Positions 21,648 through 32,733 of a stretch of 64,000 nt of DNA are shown piece after piece. The notes under the pieces are model-generated. The model saw only the letters and a list, made by a program, of their open reading frames with translations. It ran no database searches and had not been told where the DNA came from. The stretch's first letter is position 1, and each line of letters begins with the position of its first letter. The DNA comes from Halicephalobus mephisto (Eukaryota; Nematoda; Chromadorea; Rhabditida; Panagrolaimidae), in the NCBI GenBank assembly GCA_009193035.1, contig SWDT01000009.1, positions 518,962 through 582,961 of the forward strand, in the 5' to 3' direction. Made by a program: the position numbers and the translations under genes.

Positions 21648-22492
21648 TTATGGAGTGTATGACGGAGGTGGCGAGTCTGCTATATTGCACGCAGTGTTAT
21701 AGGAAGGGAGTGAAGGATAATCCGTTGGATTCAAGGAAAACGATGGAACACTTGTTTCGACATCTAAGTTCATTTGACGTTCATAAGGCCGAGTAAAGTT
21801 TCGGAGGTCGTGATCTTCTGTTGTCGAGGAAGAAAAAGTATTTCTTCTGTAATTCACTGGAACAACGGGTCTAGGATTGCTGAAACAAGAATATCAAGTG
21901 CTATTCTTGTAATATTAGTGACTAACCTTAATATCTTCATACGTTCTCTGAACTTGACCATGTACAGTAGAGTCCGGCGTCTGACACACAGTACTACTAT
22001 TACACAGGCAAAAAGACCGAAATCTATGCCACATTTCATGTTTATTCCCACTGCATCTTGGTCTCTACCGGTTTTCGGTGTTGTAGTGATTTTAGATACC
22101 ACATTACGATTATTTGAATCTTTGTTCTTAATATAGCAAACGTAGGTTTTATCTAATGCGCAAACAATCGCTGCTGTAGCACAAAAAAATGTAAAAATGA
22201 ATTCGAATATGAGCAGGAATGCATCAACACATGTAGGTTTGTATGGGAACTCTTTCCCAGCTGTCATAATTAGTATCAGACCAATCACATGCTCAAGAAA
22301 TATCACAATAAACACTCCAGCTGCTAGTGCTTCAAATAATCGTCCTTCATAGTTCATTAATATTATGAATAAACTGATGACGAACAGAGGTGAAGTAATA
22401 ATAATTATCATAAGAACGGTAAAAACAGGTGTATCCGTTTCGTCAATCATATAAAAATCAATAGCAGCAACAAACTGTCCTAAAGTACACAA
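21648..22492 (-). CDS. Four-helix membrane protein of unknown function
   Basis: Two exons, 22492-21927 and 21879-21648, with a compatible phase and 265 residues from the first ATG. Four hydrophobic helices are visible: VFTVLMIIIITSPLFVISLF, LAAGVFIVIFLEHVIGLILI, LLIFEFIFTFFCATAAIVCA and CGIDFGLFACVIVVLCV. The C-terminal tail is rich in Pro, Ser and Tyr, with PPPSYTP at the end, a PPxY-type motif that could bind WW domains. The true N-terminus is unsure because the proposed start lies only 13 bases before CTTTAG, a possible splice or trans-splice acceptor; an extra 5' exon may exist. The topology recalls tetraspan families such as MARVEL or claudin-like proteins, but I recognise no signature. 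It has an intron, unlike the receptors around it. Confidence 0.7.
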
Positions 22493-22683
22493 ATGAAACT
22501 TATGATATCACTTCCGCTGTGGACTCATCTTTTAAAGCTTATTGCATCCCCATTCTTGTGCGTTATCTATACATTATGATTAAAGCTCACAATCATCGTT
22601 GCCCAATATAAGGTATTTTGATACACTTAATCCAGTTAAAGTTACTACGATGATAAGATTTATTCCTTTCATTATTTACAAAA

Positions 22684-23712
22684 TTACGTTGCTGTGCTGA
22701 ATTCCATGACCAAATTCCTCCTCCAGTATTTGAAAATAAAATCTCTATAAGGTTTGATGAAAAACAAAATGATAATGTTATCACAAAGGGGGTACAAGTT
22801 CAGGATACACTGTATGACTCCCATTCCAATGATGTTTCGTTCCGTCATCAACTCTATTAGGAAAAAATTAACAGGAATAGCTGCGAATACAAATAATAAC
22901 AGAGCTTGCAAAATCGAGGCTTTCAGTAAAGTAATATGAATGCTTCTTGTTTTCTTACTGTAGTTGTTCGACCGAATCGCCTTGAATCCAGAAAAGGCAT
23001 TGAGAAATAAAAACACAAATAAGGGAACCAAGATACAGACTACCGCGATAATCAAGGAAAAGTAATATATTGAATTCCATACAGTAGGCCTGTTATTTAA
23101 TAAAACCGTCCCGGGATACTTTGAAAGAAATCCTTTTCCTCCGGTGATTTTTGCTGTGAAAAAAGTTGAAACGATTTCACCTTCAGTAAAAACATCACCA
23201 AACATCCCTGGAATCGCTACTCCAAAGGTTATTAATATGTTTAGAGTTATGTACAAATAAATAAACGTTTTCGGATTAAGGAAATAATTTTTTCTGATTC
23301 CTTGATGGATTGTAAAATATCTTTCGATGTGGATCAACATTAAACATGTAGCCGACCAGATCATCGAGTTATTCCAGAATAGGTAAATTAGTTTTGTCAA
23401 AAATTCTTCTTGAAAAGGTAGTAACCCATTTGTGTAAACGACAGAGAACCTATGTAGTATTCTCGGTTTTCCCAAGGATAGAATGATCACACTCAAGACT
23501 TCCAATAGGATATTTACGAGCAAATATTTCTTATATTCAGACATCATTGGAGGAGATTTGCAGAAGATTAGGTAAATAATGAAAGATGAGGTAAACAGTG
23601 TAATCCCAATAGTAACATCGATGATGATGTTGAAGATTCTTTCTGAATCTTCGTTGTATTCTGAAGATATATTACCCGAAGGATAACTTGAAAGAAATAA
23701 TTCGTTACTCAT
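22684..23712 (-). CDS. Chemoreceptor-like GPCR 3, intronless (Str superfamily)
   Basis: Predicted 342-residue seven-helix receptor in one exon. The start at 23712 (MSNELFLSSYPSGN) matches relatives; an in-frame ATG 10 codons upstream is less likely. Most of the protein is nearly identical to receptor 1 (for example FWNNSMIWSATCLMLIHIER and the whole C-terminal third). A segment around residues 60-85 instead matches receptor 2. The 3' flank also resembles that of receptor 1 (GATGATAAGATTTATT). The mosaic pattern suggests gene conversion between neighbours. Confidence 0.85.
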   Translation of the reverse strand: MSNELFLSSYPSGNISSEYNEDSERIFNIIIDVTIGITLFTSSFIIYLIFCKSPPMMSEYKKYLLVNILLEVLSVIILSLGKPRILHRFSVVYTNGLLPFQEEFLTKLIYLFWNNSMIWSATCLMLIHIERYFTIHQGIRKNYFLNPKTFIYLYITLNILITFGVAIPGMFGDVFTEGEIVSTFFTAKITGGKGFLSKYPGTVLLNNRPTVWNSIYYFSLIIAVVCILVPLFVFLFLNAFSGFKAIRSNNYSKKTRSIHITLLKASILQALLLFVFAAIPVNFFLIELMTERNIIGMGVIQCILNLYPLCDNIIILFFIKPYRDFIFKYWRRNLVMEFSTAT

Positions 23713-24688
23713 TTGCAGGTGTGGAGATAGAGGAAATAACAATTTTTAAAAGAAATTGTAATTCAATGTAATCGCTGCTAGGGGAATAAATGAAATAAAC
23801 TTAGCTAGAATTTCCAAAGCCGTTGAAGGTTAATATTCGACTTATGCCAAGACTCAAAAAATGATTTGCTTACATTTCCTCTTTATCGAATACATAAGAG
23901 ATTAATTTTACTTTCAATGAAGATGATGCAAGGATCATGAAAATAACGGTTAGGAGAAAAACAGAAAGGATATTACTAATCTTTACTCAACAATAAGACA
24001 CAAACAATAATTATATATCTCCCACAAAAGACAACCGAGGATCTTATTCATGCTCTATAGTATTCCACTGTTCCTGATTTTCAGGTTATCTTTTCAAGTA
24101 TTTTTTTCTCGCAGTTTCTGTCTCAACAATAAAATTTTTGAGAAAAAGGTCATTATGTTTAATCAAATTTGTAAAACGACTACATTTCGTCGTAGTTGTT
24201 ATTTGATAGAAACTGTTTTATTTATTCAATATAATTTAACGAAAAATTTCGAAACATTAAGTTTCTCATAAACGCATTATGAATCTCATAGTAAATCAGA
24301 AGGATAATCATAAAAGATTGGGGGTAAAATGAAGCTTACATATGATTTAAATCTACTGATTTTATTAAACATTTACTTTTGATTGTCAAACTTATATTAT
24401 TTCAGATTACCTAAATTTTTCACAAAAGTTTCTAGAATCTAGTAAGAGGTTCTGAAATCTTTGAAAATTCCATAAGTTTTGCGTTTTCCAAGAGTTATTT
24501 CAGAAATTTAGAACTTTTCAGCATCTAGTGAAACATTTTGATGTCAACGTTTAAAGCTGAAAGTGTGGAAAGATCATAGAGACCATAGGTTAACAACATC
24601 AACACCAACGTCTTAACTTTATTATAATATAATTATTTATTTTATTACTTCTTATATATTATTTTATTATCTGCAGCTTATTATTAAA
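23713..24688. other. Receptor spacer, no gene seen
   Basis: AT-rich spacer between receptors 3 and 4. A plus-strand frame at 24050-24271 shows no family pattern and is treated as chance. A TATATATTATTTTATTATC stretch near 24653 precedes the receptor 4 stop. Confidence 0.55.
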
Positions 24689-25717
24689 TTACAGTCCATC
24701 GTTGAAATCTATGACAGAATTTTTTCTGAAAAAACCAACAATAACTTCTCTGTATGGTTTAATGTAAGAGAGAACGAGGATGTTATCACAAAGAGGGTAA
24801 ACCGTGAGGACACACTGCATGTATCCCATTCCTATAATTGACTTCTGCGCCCACAGATTGATCAGAAGACAAACCGTCGGGATAGCTGCAGTTATAAATA
24901 GTAACACGACTTGTAAGATTGAGGTTTTCAACAACGTACGATGCATTGCCTTCGTTCTCGTAGTGTAATTGGCAGAATTAATGATTTTGAATCCAGTGAA
25001 AGCATTCAGAAACAGAAATACAAACAATGGACCCAAGATACCGATAACTGCTATCACCATTGCGAAATAATAAATCACAATTGATGTGGTATGTTCTTTA
25101 TTCACCAGCACAGTTCCGGGGAATTTGGCCAGGAATTCTTCTCCTCCGACAATATTCCTCTTCATATAAGTTACAAGAACCTCTCCATCCATCAACGCGT
25201 CTCCGAATACCGCCGGAATGATAACTCCGATGGTTGATAAAGTGTTTAAAGTTATAAAAAAATAAACAAACATTTTTGCAGTAAAAAAACTGTTTTCCAA
25301 AAGTCCTTGACGAATTGAAAAGTATCTCTCAGTATGAATCAAAACCAAGCACGTAGCCGTATATATTAACATAACGGTCCACAAAGCATTAACCAGTTTT
25401 GTGATAACCGTTAGTCGACATGGCAGTATTCCAACTGAATAAGAGATGAAGATTTCATACAGTACCTTCGGCTTTGCCACAGCTAGAAGAACCGTGTGCA
25501 GAATTGCACATAGGACATTTAGGAGTAAATATTTCTTATATTCAGACATCGCTGGAGGGGATCTGTAGAAAATCAAGTAAATTATGAAAAACGAAGTACA
25601 TAATGTGAGACCGCAAAGAATGCCAATGATGATTTCAACTATTGTTTCGGAGGTTTCATTGTACAAAGAAAATATGTCACCTTTAGGATAAGTGGAAAGA
25701 AAAGCTTCTATATCCAT
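24689..25717 (-). CDS. Chemoreceptor-like GPCR 4, intronless, most diverged copy
   Basis: Predicted 342-residue seven-helix receptor in one exon. It keeps the architecture and key marks of the array (SEYKKYLLLNVL, IHTERYFSIRQG, LFVFLFLNAFTGFK, IKPYREVIV) but is the most diverged member. It ends VIDFNDGL. Identical length to the other four argues that it is an intact gene. The upstream flank lacks the block shared by receptors 1, 2 and 5. Confidence 0.84.
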   Translation of the reverse strand: MDIEAFLSTYPKGDIFSLYNETSETIVEIIIGILCGLTLCTSFFIIYLIFYRSPPAMSEYKKYLLLNVLCAILHTVLLAVAKPKVLYEIFISYSVGILPCRLTVITKLVNALWTVMLIYTATCLVLIHTERYFSIRQGLLENSFFTAKMFVYFFITLNTLSTIGVIIPAVFGDALMDGEVLVTYMKRNIVGGEEFLAKFPGTVLVNKEHTTSIVIYYFAMVIAVIGILGPLFVFLFLNAFTGFKIINSANYTTRTKAMHRTLLKTSILQVVLLFITAAIPTVCLLINLWAQKSIIGMGYMQCVLTVYPLCDNILVLSYIKPYREVIVGFFRKNSVIDFNDGL

Positions 25718-26466
25718 CTCGGGAAATAAAACTGATGTAAAAACGATAAGGTATTTTTATATTGGCTATAATTGAATTTGCCTTTAGAGAAATAAATGAA
25801 ATATAATCAAATGGGGTTACTCAAAGTGACGGGAATTAAGTTTGTTGCATTTACCGCATAAATTAAAGTCAGATTACTATTTTCGTCTAATTTCGAAATA
25901 ATAAAAAAATCACATTAAATGTTCCATTACTTAAGTTCATTGTTGAATTTTCATTAATGTGATAATTTCGAACTTGAGAAATTCTGGTTCTAGTTTGATA
26001 ATTATTAAAATTTCATTGATCTAAGATTTTCTGAGTAGAAAACTATATAATTTTTTCAGAATTTAATAGAAATTCTAAAATTGTAAGCACAAAAGATGAA
26101 CTTAAACCGTTAGTGATATTATGCAAGTTTTCAAGGCACAACCTAATCATATGATATCCCAAAGCTTTATGACATCAAGAAAGTTAATTTAACCTTTGAT
26201 CATTCTCCGAACTGGCTCGACTTCGACCACATTAGTGGATAGAAAAGTTTCTCCTTCCTCTGATTGTTGTAGGTGGGATCATTCACCTACTAGAACAGTG
26301 CATACCATAACCTTTCGTTAAACCTTATTTATAAAATTGTATAACTACAAAATCGACATCTAAAAGCGAGGATTCTGAAAACTACTACCGAAACAACTTT
26401 TTAACAATTTACGTTTCCGATTGGTATAATAATATAACATTTTATTATACTGTATTTACCACCAAA
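25718..26466. other. Receptor spacer, no gene seen
   Basis: AT-rich spacer of about 750 bp with no supported reading frame or RNA gene. It should contain the receptor 4 promoter. Confidence 0.55.
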
Positions 26467-27495
26467 CTACGTTGCTGTATTGAACTCAATAACAGCGTTT
26501 TTCCTCCAATAACGGAAAATAAAATCTCTATATGGTTTGACAAAAAATAAAATGACGATATTATCACAAAGAGGATGCAGATTGAGAATACATTGCATAT
26601 ATCCCATTTGGATAGTCATCCCTTCCGTCAGCAAACCTACAAGAAGAACAACGACCGGAATAACTGCGAATATAAAAAGTAACACGGCTTCGAAGATGGA
26701 TGCATGTAGTAAAGTAATGTGAATACTTTTTGTGTGTTTACTGTAATTCGTAGAATGAATCGCCCTGAATCCAGTGAAAGCATTCAGAAACAAAAATGTA
26801 AATAACGGAATCAGGAGACACACTATCGAAATTATCATTGAAAAATAGAAAATCACAATCCATACAGTAGGCTGTCTATTGAACAAAATTGCCCCAGGGT
26901 ACTTTGAAAAGAATGCTTTCCTCCCATCAACCTTCGTTCTGAGTAATTCCGTAACAATTTCTCCTTGAATGAAAACATCACCGAATACTTCTGACATCAG
27001 TACTCCCAAAGTTGCAAGGATATTTAAGATTAAATAAAAATATGCAAACTGTTTTGGAGTGAAAAAAGTACTTGGTCTAAGTTTTTGATGAATTGCAAAA
27101 TACCTCTCAATATGAATCAAAGTCAAACATGTAGCAGACCAGATCAATGTATTAGTCCAAAATACAAAAGCCAGACTTGTCCAAATTGGTCCTTGAAATG
27201 GAAGTAATCCACTTGAATAACATAGGAAGAATCCATATATTAATCTCGGTTTGCCTAAGCATAGAGTTATCACACTCAAGATTTCGAACAGGATATTTAC
27301 GAACAAGTACTTTTTATATTGAGACATCATCGAAGGAGATTTATAAAAGATTAGATAAATTATAAGAGATGAAGTGAACAACGTGAGTCCAGAAGTGACA
27401 TCGATGATGATGTTTATGATTCTTTCTACGTTTTCGTTGTATTCAGAAGATATATTACCCGAAGGATAACTTGAAAGCAATATTTCGTTGCTCAT
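26467..27495 (-). CDS. Chemoreceptor-like GPCR 5, intronless (Str superfamily)
   Basis: Predicted 342-residue seven-helix receptor in one exon. Shared marks: MSNEILLSSYPSGN start, IHIERYFAIHQKL after helix 3, FLFLNAFTGFRAIHS, and VKPYRDFIFRYW after helix 7. It ends NTAT, like receptors 1 and 3. Its coding sequence is clearly diverged from receptor 1, yet its upstream flank (27908-28140) is almost identical to that of receptor 1. Confidence 0.85.
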   Translation of the reverse strand: MSNEILLSSYPSGNISSEYNENVERIINIIIDVTSGLTLFTSSLIIYLIFYKSPSMMSQYKKYLFVNILFEILSVITLCLGKPRLIYGFFLCYSSGLLPFQGPIWTSLAFVFWTNTLIWSATCLTLIHIERYFAIHQKLRPSTFFTPKQFAYFYLILNILATLGVLMSEVFGDVFIQGEIVTELLRTKVDGRKAFFSKYPGAILFNRQPTVWIVIFYFSMIISIVCLLIPLFTFLFLNAFTGFRAIHSTNYSKHTKSIHITLLHASIFEAVLLFIFAVIPVVVLLVGLLTEGMTIQMGYMQCILNLHPLCDNIVILFFVKPYRDFIFRYWRKNAVIEFNTAT

Positions 27496-28418
27496 TTCAA
27501 AATATAAAAACAGAGCAGACCAAGTAACGACTTTCTAAAACGAATTTAATTCAATATACTATTAGTTAAGTAGACAAGTCAAATAAACTTAAATAATATT
27601 AGCAAAATATTTCAACATGTGATTGATGTTTGATTTACAATAAAATTCAGAAAAAAGTCCAATTTTATCTCTTTCTTTTCACATTCACGAAGGGATAGTC
27701 TTAGCTTCATATAGATAATAGAAAAGTAATGAATATTGATATTTGTGGGAAAATGCCCAATTTGAAATTAAAATTTCAATGTTTTAAGTGCTGCACTGGT
27801 TTTTGACCAATTTAATAATCTTTACGAGGCAACTAAGGGAATAAGAAACGTACTGCTGGACTATAGTCTTGCTGCAAATTGTCTTCATTAGAGAGGACTT
27901 CAGTGATGTAAAAAGTTTATTTTGGACTGGCACGAAGGCTACACGTTCATATTGCATTAGGTTTTTTGACGCGGTTTATTTGAATGTAAAACTAAAAGAA
28001 GAAAAATGATTCAAGATGATTCAAAATTATTAGATGAAGTTAATAAAACATTGAGTCACATTTGTGATTTTGCAAAATTTAATCAAATAAATTAAACTTT
28101 GCCGTGTGTGTTTACCATAAGAACATACTCGAAATCACATGTTCTTTATTCTTTATTCGGGCAAGTTTTCAAAAGAAAAACAACAACTTAGATATCTATT
28201 AGGACCGCGGCAAGGAGCCGTGCGTGTCCTCTCAGCACGAAAACCTGACTATCGTAGTAGTCAGGTGTGTGTTGCTGGATTCATCAGTCTTGTGCTTTTT
28301 TCCCGACTGATTCGCGTGTCCGTTTTCCGTAAATCACATGTGAAATCTTTAAACTTCACACCATGATGTCATTTTTGCTCTTTGAAAATATGAAATTGAA
28401 TTCAGATATCCTAGAGTT
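27496..28418. other. 5' flank of receptor 5, duplicated block ending beside the SulP gene
   Basis: No gene. The block at 27908-28400 matches 17937-18235 with few differences except for one inserted 189-bp element. The match ends only some 15-20 bp before the stop codon of the SulP gene at 28419, so the duplication boundary lies at the 3' end of that gene. Confidence 0.8.
28142..28330 (-). mobile_element. 189-bp small retroposon with 10-bp target duplication
   Basis: The inserted 189 bp interrupts a segment that is uninterrupted upstream of receptor 1. AAATCACATG flanks it on both sides (28132-28141 and 28331-28340) as a target-site duplication. Read on the minus strand it ends GAATAAAGAATAAAGAA, an A-rich tail like that of SINEs. 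It is richer in G and C than its surroundings and contains likely hairpins, for example CCTGACTACTACGATAGTCAGG-like (CCTGACTA paired with TAGTCAGG). I do not recognise the parent RNA; no clear tRNA A or B box is present. Confidence 0.85.
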
Positions 28419-31400
28419 TTATTTCGTTTCATCAACTACTGATATGTCTGCAGATTGTTTAATCTTCATTATTGACAAAAAATCGTAAAGGGTGTTGAAA
28501 AAGTCGTCTTCGCTGGTAGCCACCTTGCTGGATAAAAGAAGATCTTTGATACTTTGTCTGGCATTGACGAAATAGACAATGGCCATTGTTTTCTTCTGGA
28601 TTTCGGTTATTACTTCTCTGATCGCGTTGAGACCACAAGAATCGATTTGAGTCATGGCAGAACAGTCAAAAACGAAGTAAAATCCCGTCTGGAAAAATTT
28701 TCAAAATAAAGTAAATAAAAAATAAACAAACTTTATCAGTTTCCCTGAGGGAAGGCAATCGGTCGATCCAGTTTCTGACCGTTTCATGAGCGGCAAATTT
28801 GAATCTTTCTGCATTGGTAAAAAGCAGAAAAGAATCAAATTCGAAAATGCAGATTCTCTTAATCCATCTACCGTATTCCGTAACGATAGGCCGGGAAATT
28901 GTTGATCTCCAACTTGGCCTGGAAAATTCCGATTATTTCTTGATTTTTAGATTCTTATTGAAATTTCTAGAACTTTTAAAAATATTAATTTTGAAGTCAA
29001 AATTTCAAAATCAGAATTTTAAAAATTCTTATTGAGGTAATTTCGAAAAATTTTTACTTGTAATTTTTGTATTATGATTGTTGAATCTCACCATTGTGTC
29101 CGGAGGATGACTGTGAACAATGTAAAAGCTATAGAAATCCCAAGACCTCCAATGACATCAATGCATACTGTAGAAAGGAAACTAATTATCCAAATGGCCT
29201 GAAATTGGATTTTAAAATGTTCATCCTAAATAATTTGAAGCTTCAAAAACAAAGTATTTTTAAAGCAACATTTAAGTGCTTACAAAATCGATTCTGGAAA
29301 TTTTCCACAGTTCTGGCAAATTTCTGAATTTTCTGAACATTGGTCTCAACGCCACTACGATTACAGTACTTAGGATACATAACGGTAGAGTGTTAAATAG
29401 TGGTCCTAAAAATAAAATAACCGCCAATAGGAATAAACAAGTAAACAGGGCAGAAAGCTGAGTCTTGACTCCAGATTCCACTTGGACCATGGTTCTTCCT
29501 AAGGCCATAGAGTTGGGAAAGACTGGAAAGAATCCAGATAGACATGATGTAAGTCCGAGGGCATACATCTCCTGACCTGGGTCTATGATGTAGTCAAGTC
29601 TTTTAGCCAGCATCTTGGCCATGGAGATATGGACGGCGATGGTGACTACGGCTATTGCCAGAGCTGAAGAGAAACAATCGGGGATCAGGGAAAACTCCGG
29701 CAGTTGGGGTTGTGGCAATCCTGCAGGGACTGTTCCGACGATAGGAACAGAGTAATTCTCGTGAAAATGGAGATAATAGGAGACTACTGTAGCTATGATC
29801 ATCTGGAATGGAAATGTTTGATAAAGAAGAACTTAACCTGATCCTGGGAAAAAACTCACTACAATCAACTCATACGGGATAACGATTTTCATCTTACTGC
29901 ATCTGTTGATAGCAGGACTTAAATAATCCTTCCCCAGAATCAGAAATATCCCCGCCACCAAACTGGACACCAATGTCACCCAGTTTGCCTGAGGAATTTT
30001 CGTTATTAAATAATAAATAACGACGAATAAATATCCCGGCCCAGAAATCCGGTCCAATTTGATCCCCATGATGTCATCTATCTGAGAAGTCACGACGTGA
30101 ACGGCAGCTCCGGTTGTGAATCCCGCCACGAGGGGATCACTAAAGTAGAGGGTCAAAAATTCGAGTTTCAGAACAGCAGTGATTAGTTGACAGAGACCTA
30201 CAGTAAACGTCAAAGTTGCGACGATAGATATAGGGTTTACACTGTAGTTTGAATAATCATCCAATGATGCAATTACTGTAGAATTAGCTGGATAATAAGA
30301 AGCCATGATTTTTTCGTTAGCAACTCCTGTCATCAGAGCCACAACAGCGAAGGACCCTGAGGGAATGAGTTTGTTTTAAACAAATTTTTGAAAACATGTA
30401 TTACCTAAAGACGTATGTCTAGATGTTCCGAAGATCATGTAAAAAAGTGGAGCGAAAAAAGACATATAAAGGCCATTGACTGGCTTGACTCCAGATAAAA
30501 TGGCATATGCAATCCCTGAAATTTTTCGATTTTTAAAAACATTTATGATTTTAAATCGTTCATAATTGTCAATTTCGAAATTCAAAAGATTCAAATCAAA
30601 TTAATTTCATTAAAAATTTGAGGACTTTGAAAAATCAACAGTTTTGATCGCATTATTATGAAAAATAAAAATATTTATCGTAAAATTCAAAAAATAACTT
30701 TGATGAATTTTCCAAAACTTTTAAATTGAAATTAAATTTCTCGGAATTTTGCATTTATATAACTTAGAAAAATTTTTTAAATATTCAATAGATTTCAAAG
30801 TTACATTACTGTAGAAAATTTAAATTTTTCCTATAAGATTTCAGAAAAAATTTTTAATAGGAATTTCGAAATTGTTCCAATTAAGACTGAGAATTGTGAA
30901 ATTTTATGTTTTTCTAAAATATCTCTAAAGCATCTGATATATTCTAGAAAATTCCAGAATTTTATGACTTTTGTAATTTTATTCTAATATGGTGAACAAA
31001 AAAATGCTTTAAAAATTAAATATTACTTTATATTATATTTAAAAAAAGATTATTGTTCTTCAGTTAGCTGCACATAAAAAATGAGTGTATAGCGAGTAAT
31101 GTATGGATATATTGAAATAGTTTTAATGTATCAGATAAATTATATTCATTGCGTCGATATCAACTTCAAGTACCGATATATTGAAACAGCTCTAACTTAT
31201 CAAAAACATTAAATATAATGTATCGATAGATGAAATATAGTACCGATGTATTATATTCAATATACCGATACATTAAATATGATATTGAATATATTATATT
31301 CAATGTATCAGTATATTAAGTATGATGTTGGATATATTATACCCAATGTACTGATATATTAAATATGATATTGGATATATTATACTTAATGTATCAGTAT

Positions 31401-32733
31401 ATTAAGTATGATGTTGGATATATTATATTCAATGTATCAGTATATTAAGTATGATATTGGATATATTATATTCAATGTACTGATATATTAAGTATGATAT
31501 TGGATATATTATACCCAATGTACTGATATATTAAGTATGATATTGGATATATTATATTCAATGTATCAGTATATTAAGTATGATGTTGGATATATTATAT
31601 CCAATGTACCGGTATATTGAATACAATGTATCTGATACATCAGAGCCGTTTTAATCCACCGATAAATTAAGTTGATACCGGTACATTTTATTTAATGTAT
31701 TTGACAGATTAGAGTTGTTTCAATTTATCGATATAGTGAGTTGATATCAGTGTATTGTATTTAATTTATAAATACACAAAAAGAAACATAATTTTTGGCG
31801 CAGTAACAAATTGAAATTATCGCTATTATTTACAATTTTTGTCACAAATATTTAATATTTATGAGAAATGTGACTATTATGTTATATTTTTGTCATATTT
31901 CGCTATTTTTACAAAACCAAAAGTTACGCTTTTTTGTGTGCATTGAATATAATGTATCTGATGCATTAGAGCCGTTCTAATGTACTCTTTTTGTGTGATA
32001 ACGAGTTCAAAAAACACTCAAAAATCATGATTGCAAATCTTTCGAAATTTCCTATATAATCCTTCCATTCTTAATTTCTTTTTACAAGTTCCCGAAAACC
32101 GACCTTGAGGCACATGCAAAACTCCAGTAGTGATCCCTCCAACAACATCAGGAATAAGCCATTCTTTCACTTTATAATCCGGAATCCAACGAAATATGGG
32201 AAAAAAACTCAACACAGAGTTTCTCAATTTATTGAAATCAGAACAAGGAGCAAGACATTCTCTTTTGACAGTATCCAGAATATTGTCATCATCGACGGAT
32301 TCAACAACTTCAAAATGAGTCTTCTTGCTCATTATCAACTCGGATTCCCGAAAACAAATATCGTTTATCTCATGAGAAAATAATTCTTACTTTTTAAAGT
32401 TAAATAAAAAATTATAAACTAAAATAAAGATGAATTATGTAATAAAAAAATTATTTTTTAAAGATATTTTTGAATTTTTTGAAGTTGAAAATTAAAAATT
32501 AAAAATTATAAACTAAAATTAATAATGAAATATTTAATAAAGAAATTATTTTTTAAAGTTGAAAATTACAAACTGAAATTAAAGATGAACTATTTAATAA
32601 AAAAAATTATTTTTTAAAGTTGGAAATTATAAACTGAAATTAAAGATGAACTTACTTCTAACCAAGTTCCAGATTCGTCAATGTTCTCGTGGTCCGATCT
32701 AACATCAAACGAACGATTTCTATTTCTCCCCAT
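28419..32733 (-). CDS. SulP/SLC26 anion transporter
   Basis: Predicted 651-residue multipass anion transporter of the sulfate permease family (C. elegans sulp genes). Exons on the minus strand: 32733-32656, 32368-32104, 30515-30405, 30356-29860, 29802-29284, 29198-29092, 28918-28732, 28688-28419; all phases fit. Marks: [19 protein letters not shown] then [19 protein letters not shown] (family signature region), [36 protein letters not shown], and a C-terminal STAS domain with [18 protein letters not shown]. Substrates in the family are sulfate, oxalate, chloride or bicarbonate; not decided here. The acceptor of exon 2 (CTCATGAG) is weak, so the N-terminal join is the least certain part. The stop codon lies inside AATAAA (28418-28423), a polyadenylation signal. 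Intron 2 is large and full of repeats. Confidence 0.88.
31069..31942. repeat. Large element with TGCACAYAAAAAA ends (copy 2) in SulP intron 2
   Basis: The left end is TGCACATAAAAAATGAG and the right end TTTTTTGTGTGCA, the inverse of the left. The right 160 bp resembles the compact element at 18647-18801 (GTAACAAA, ATTTATGAGAAATGTGAC). The middle is expanded by a 43-bp minisatellite. No protein is encoded. Confidence 0.75.
31260..31640. repeat. 43-bp minisatellite
   Basis: Units start GTATCAGTATATTAAG or GTACTGATATATTAAG at about 31305, 31348, 31391 and 31434 and continue, giving a period of 43 bp and roughly nine copies. Each contains TATGATRTTGGATATATTAT. The two unit types alternate irregularly. 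Confidence 0.9.
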
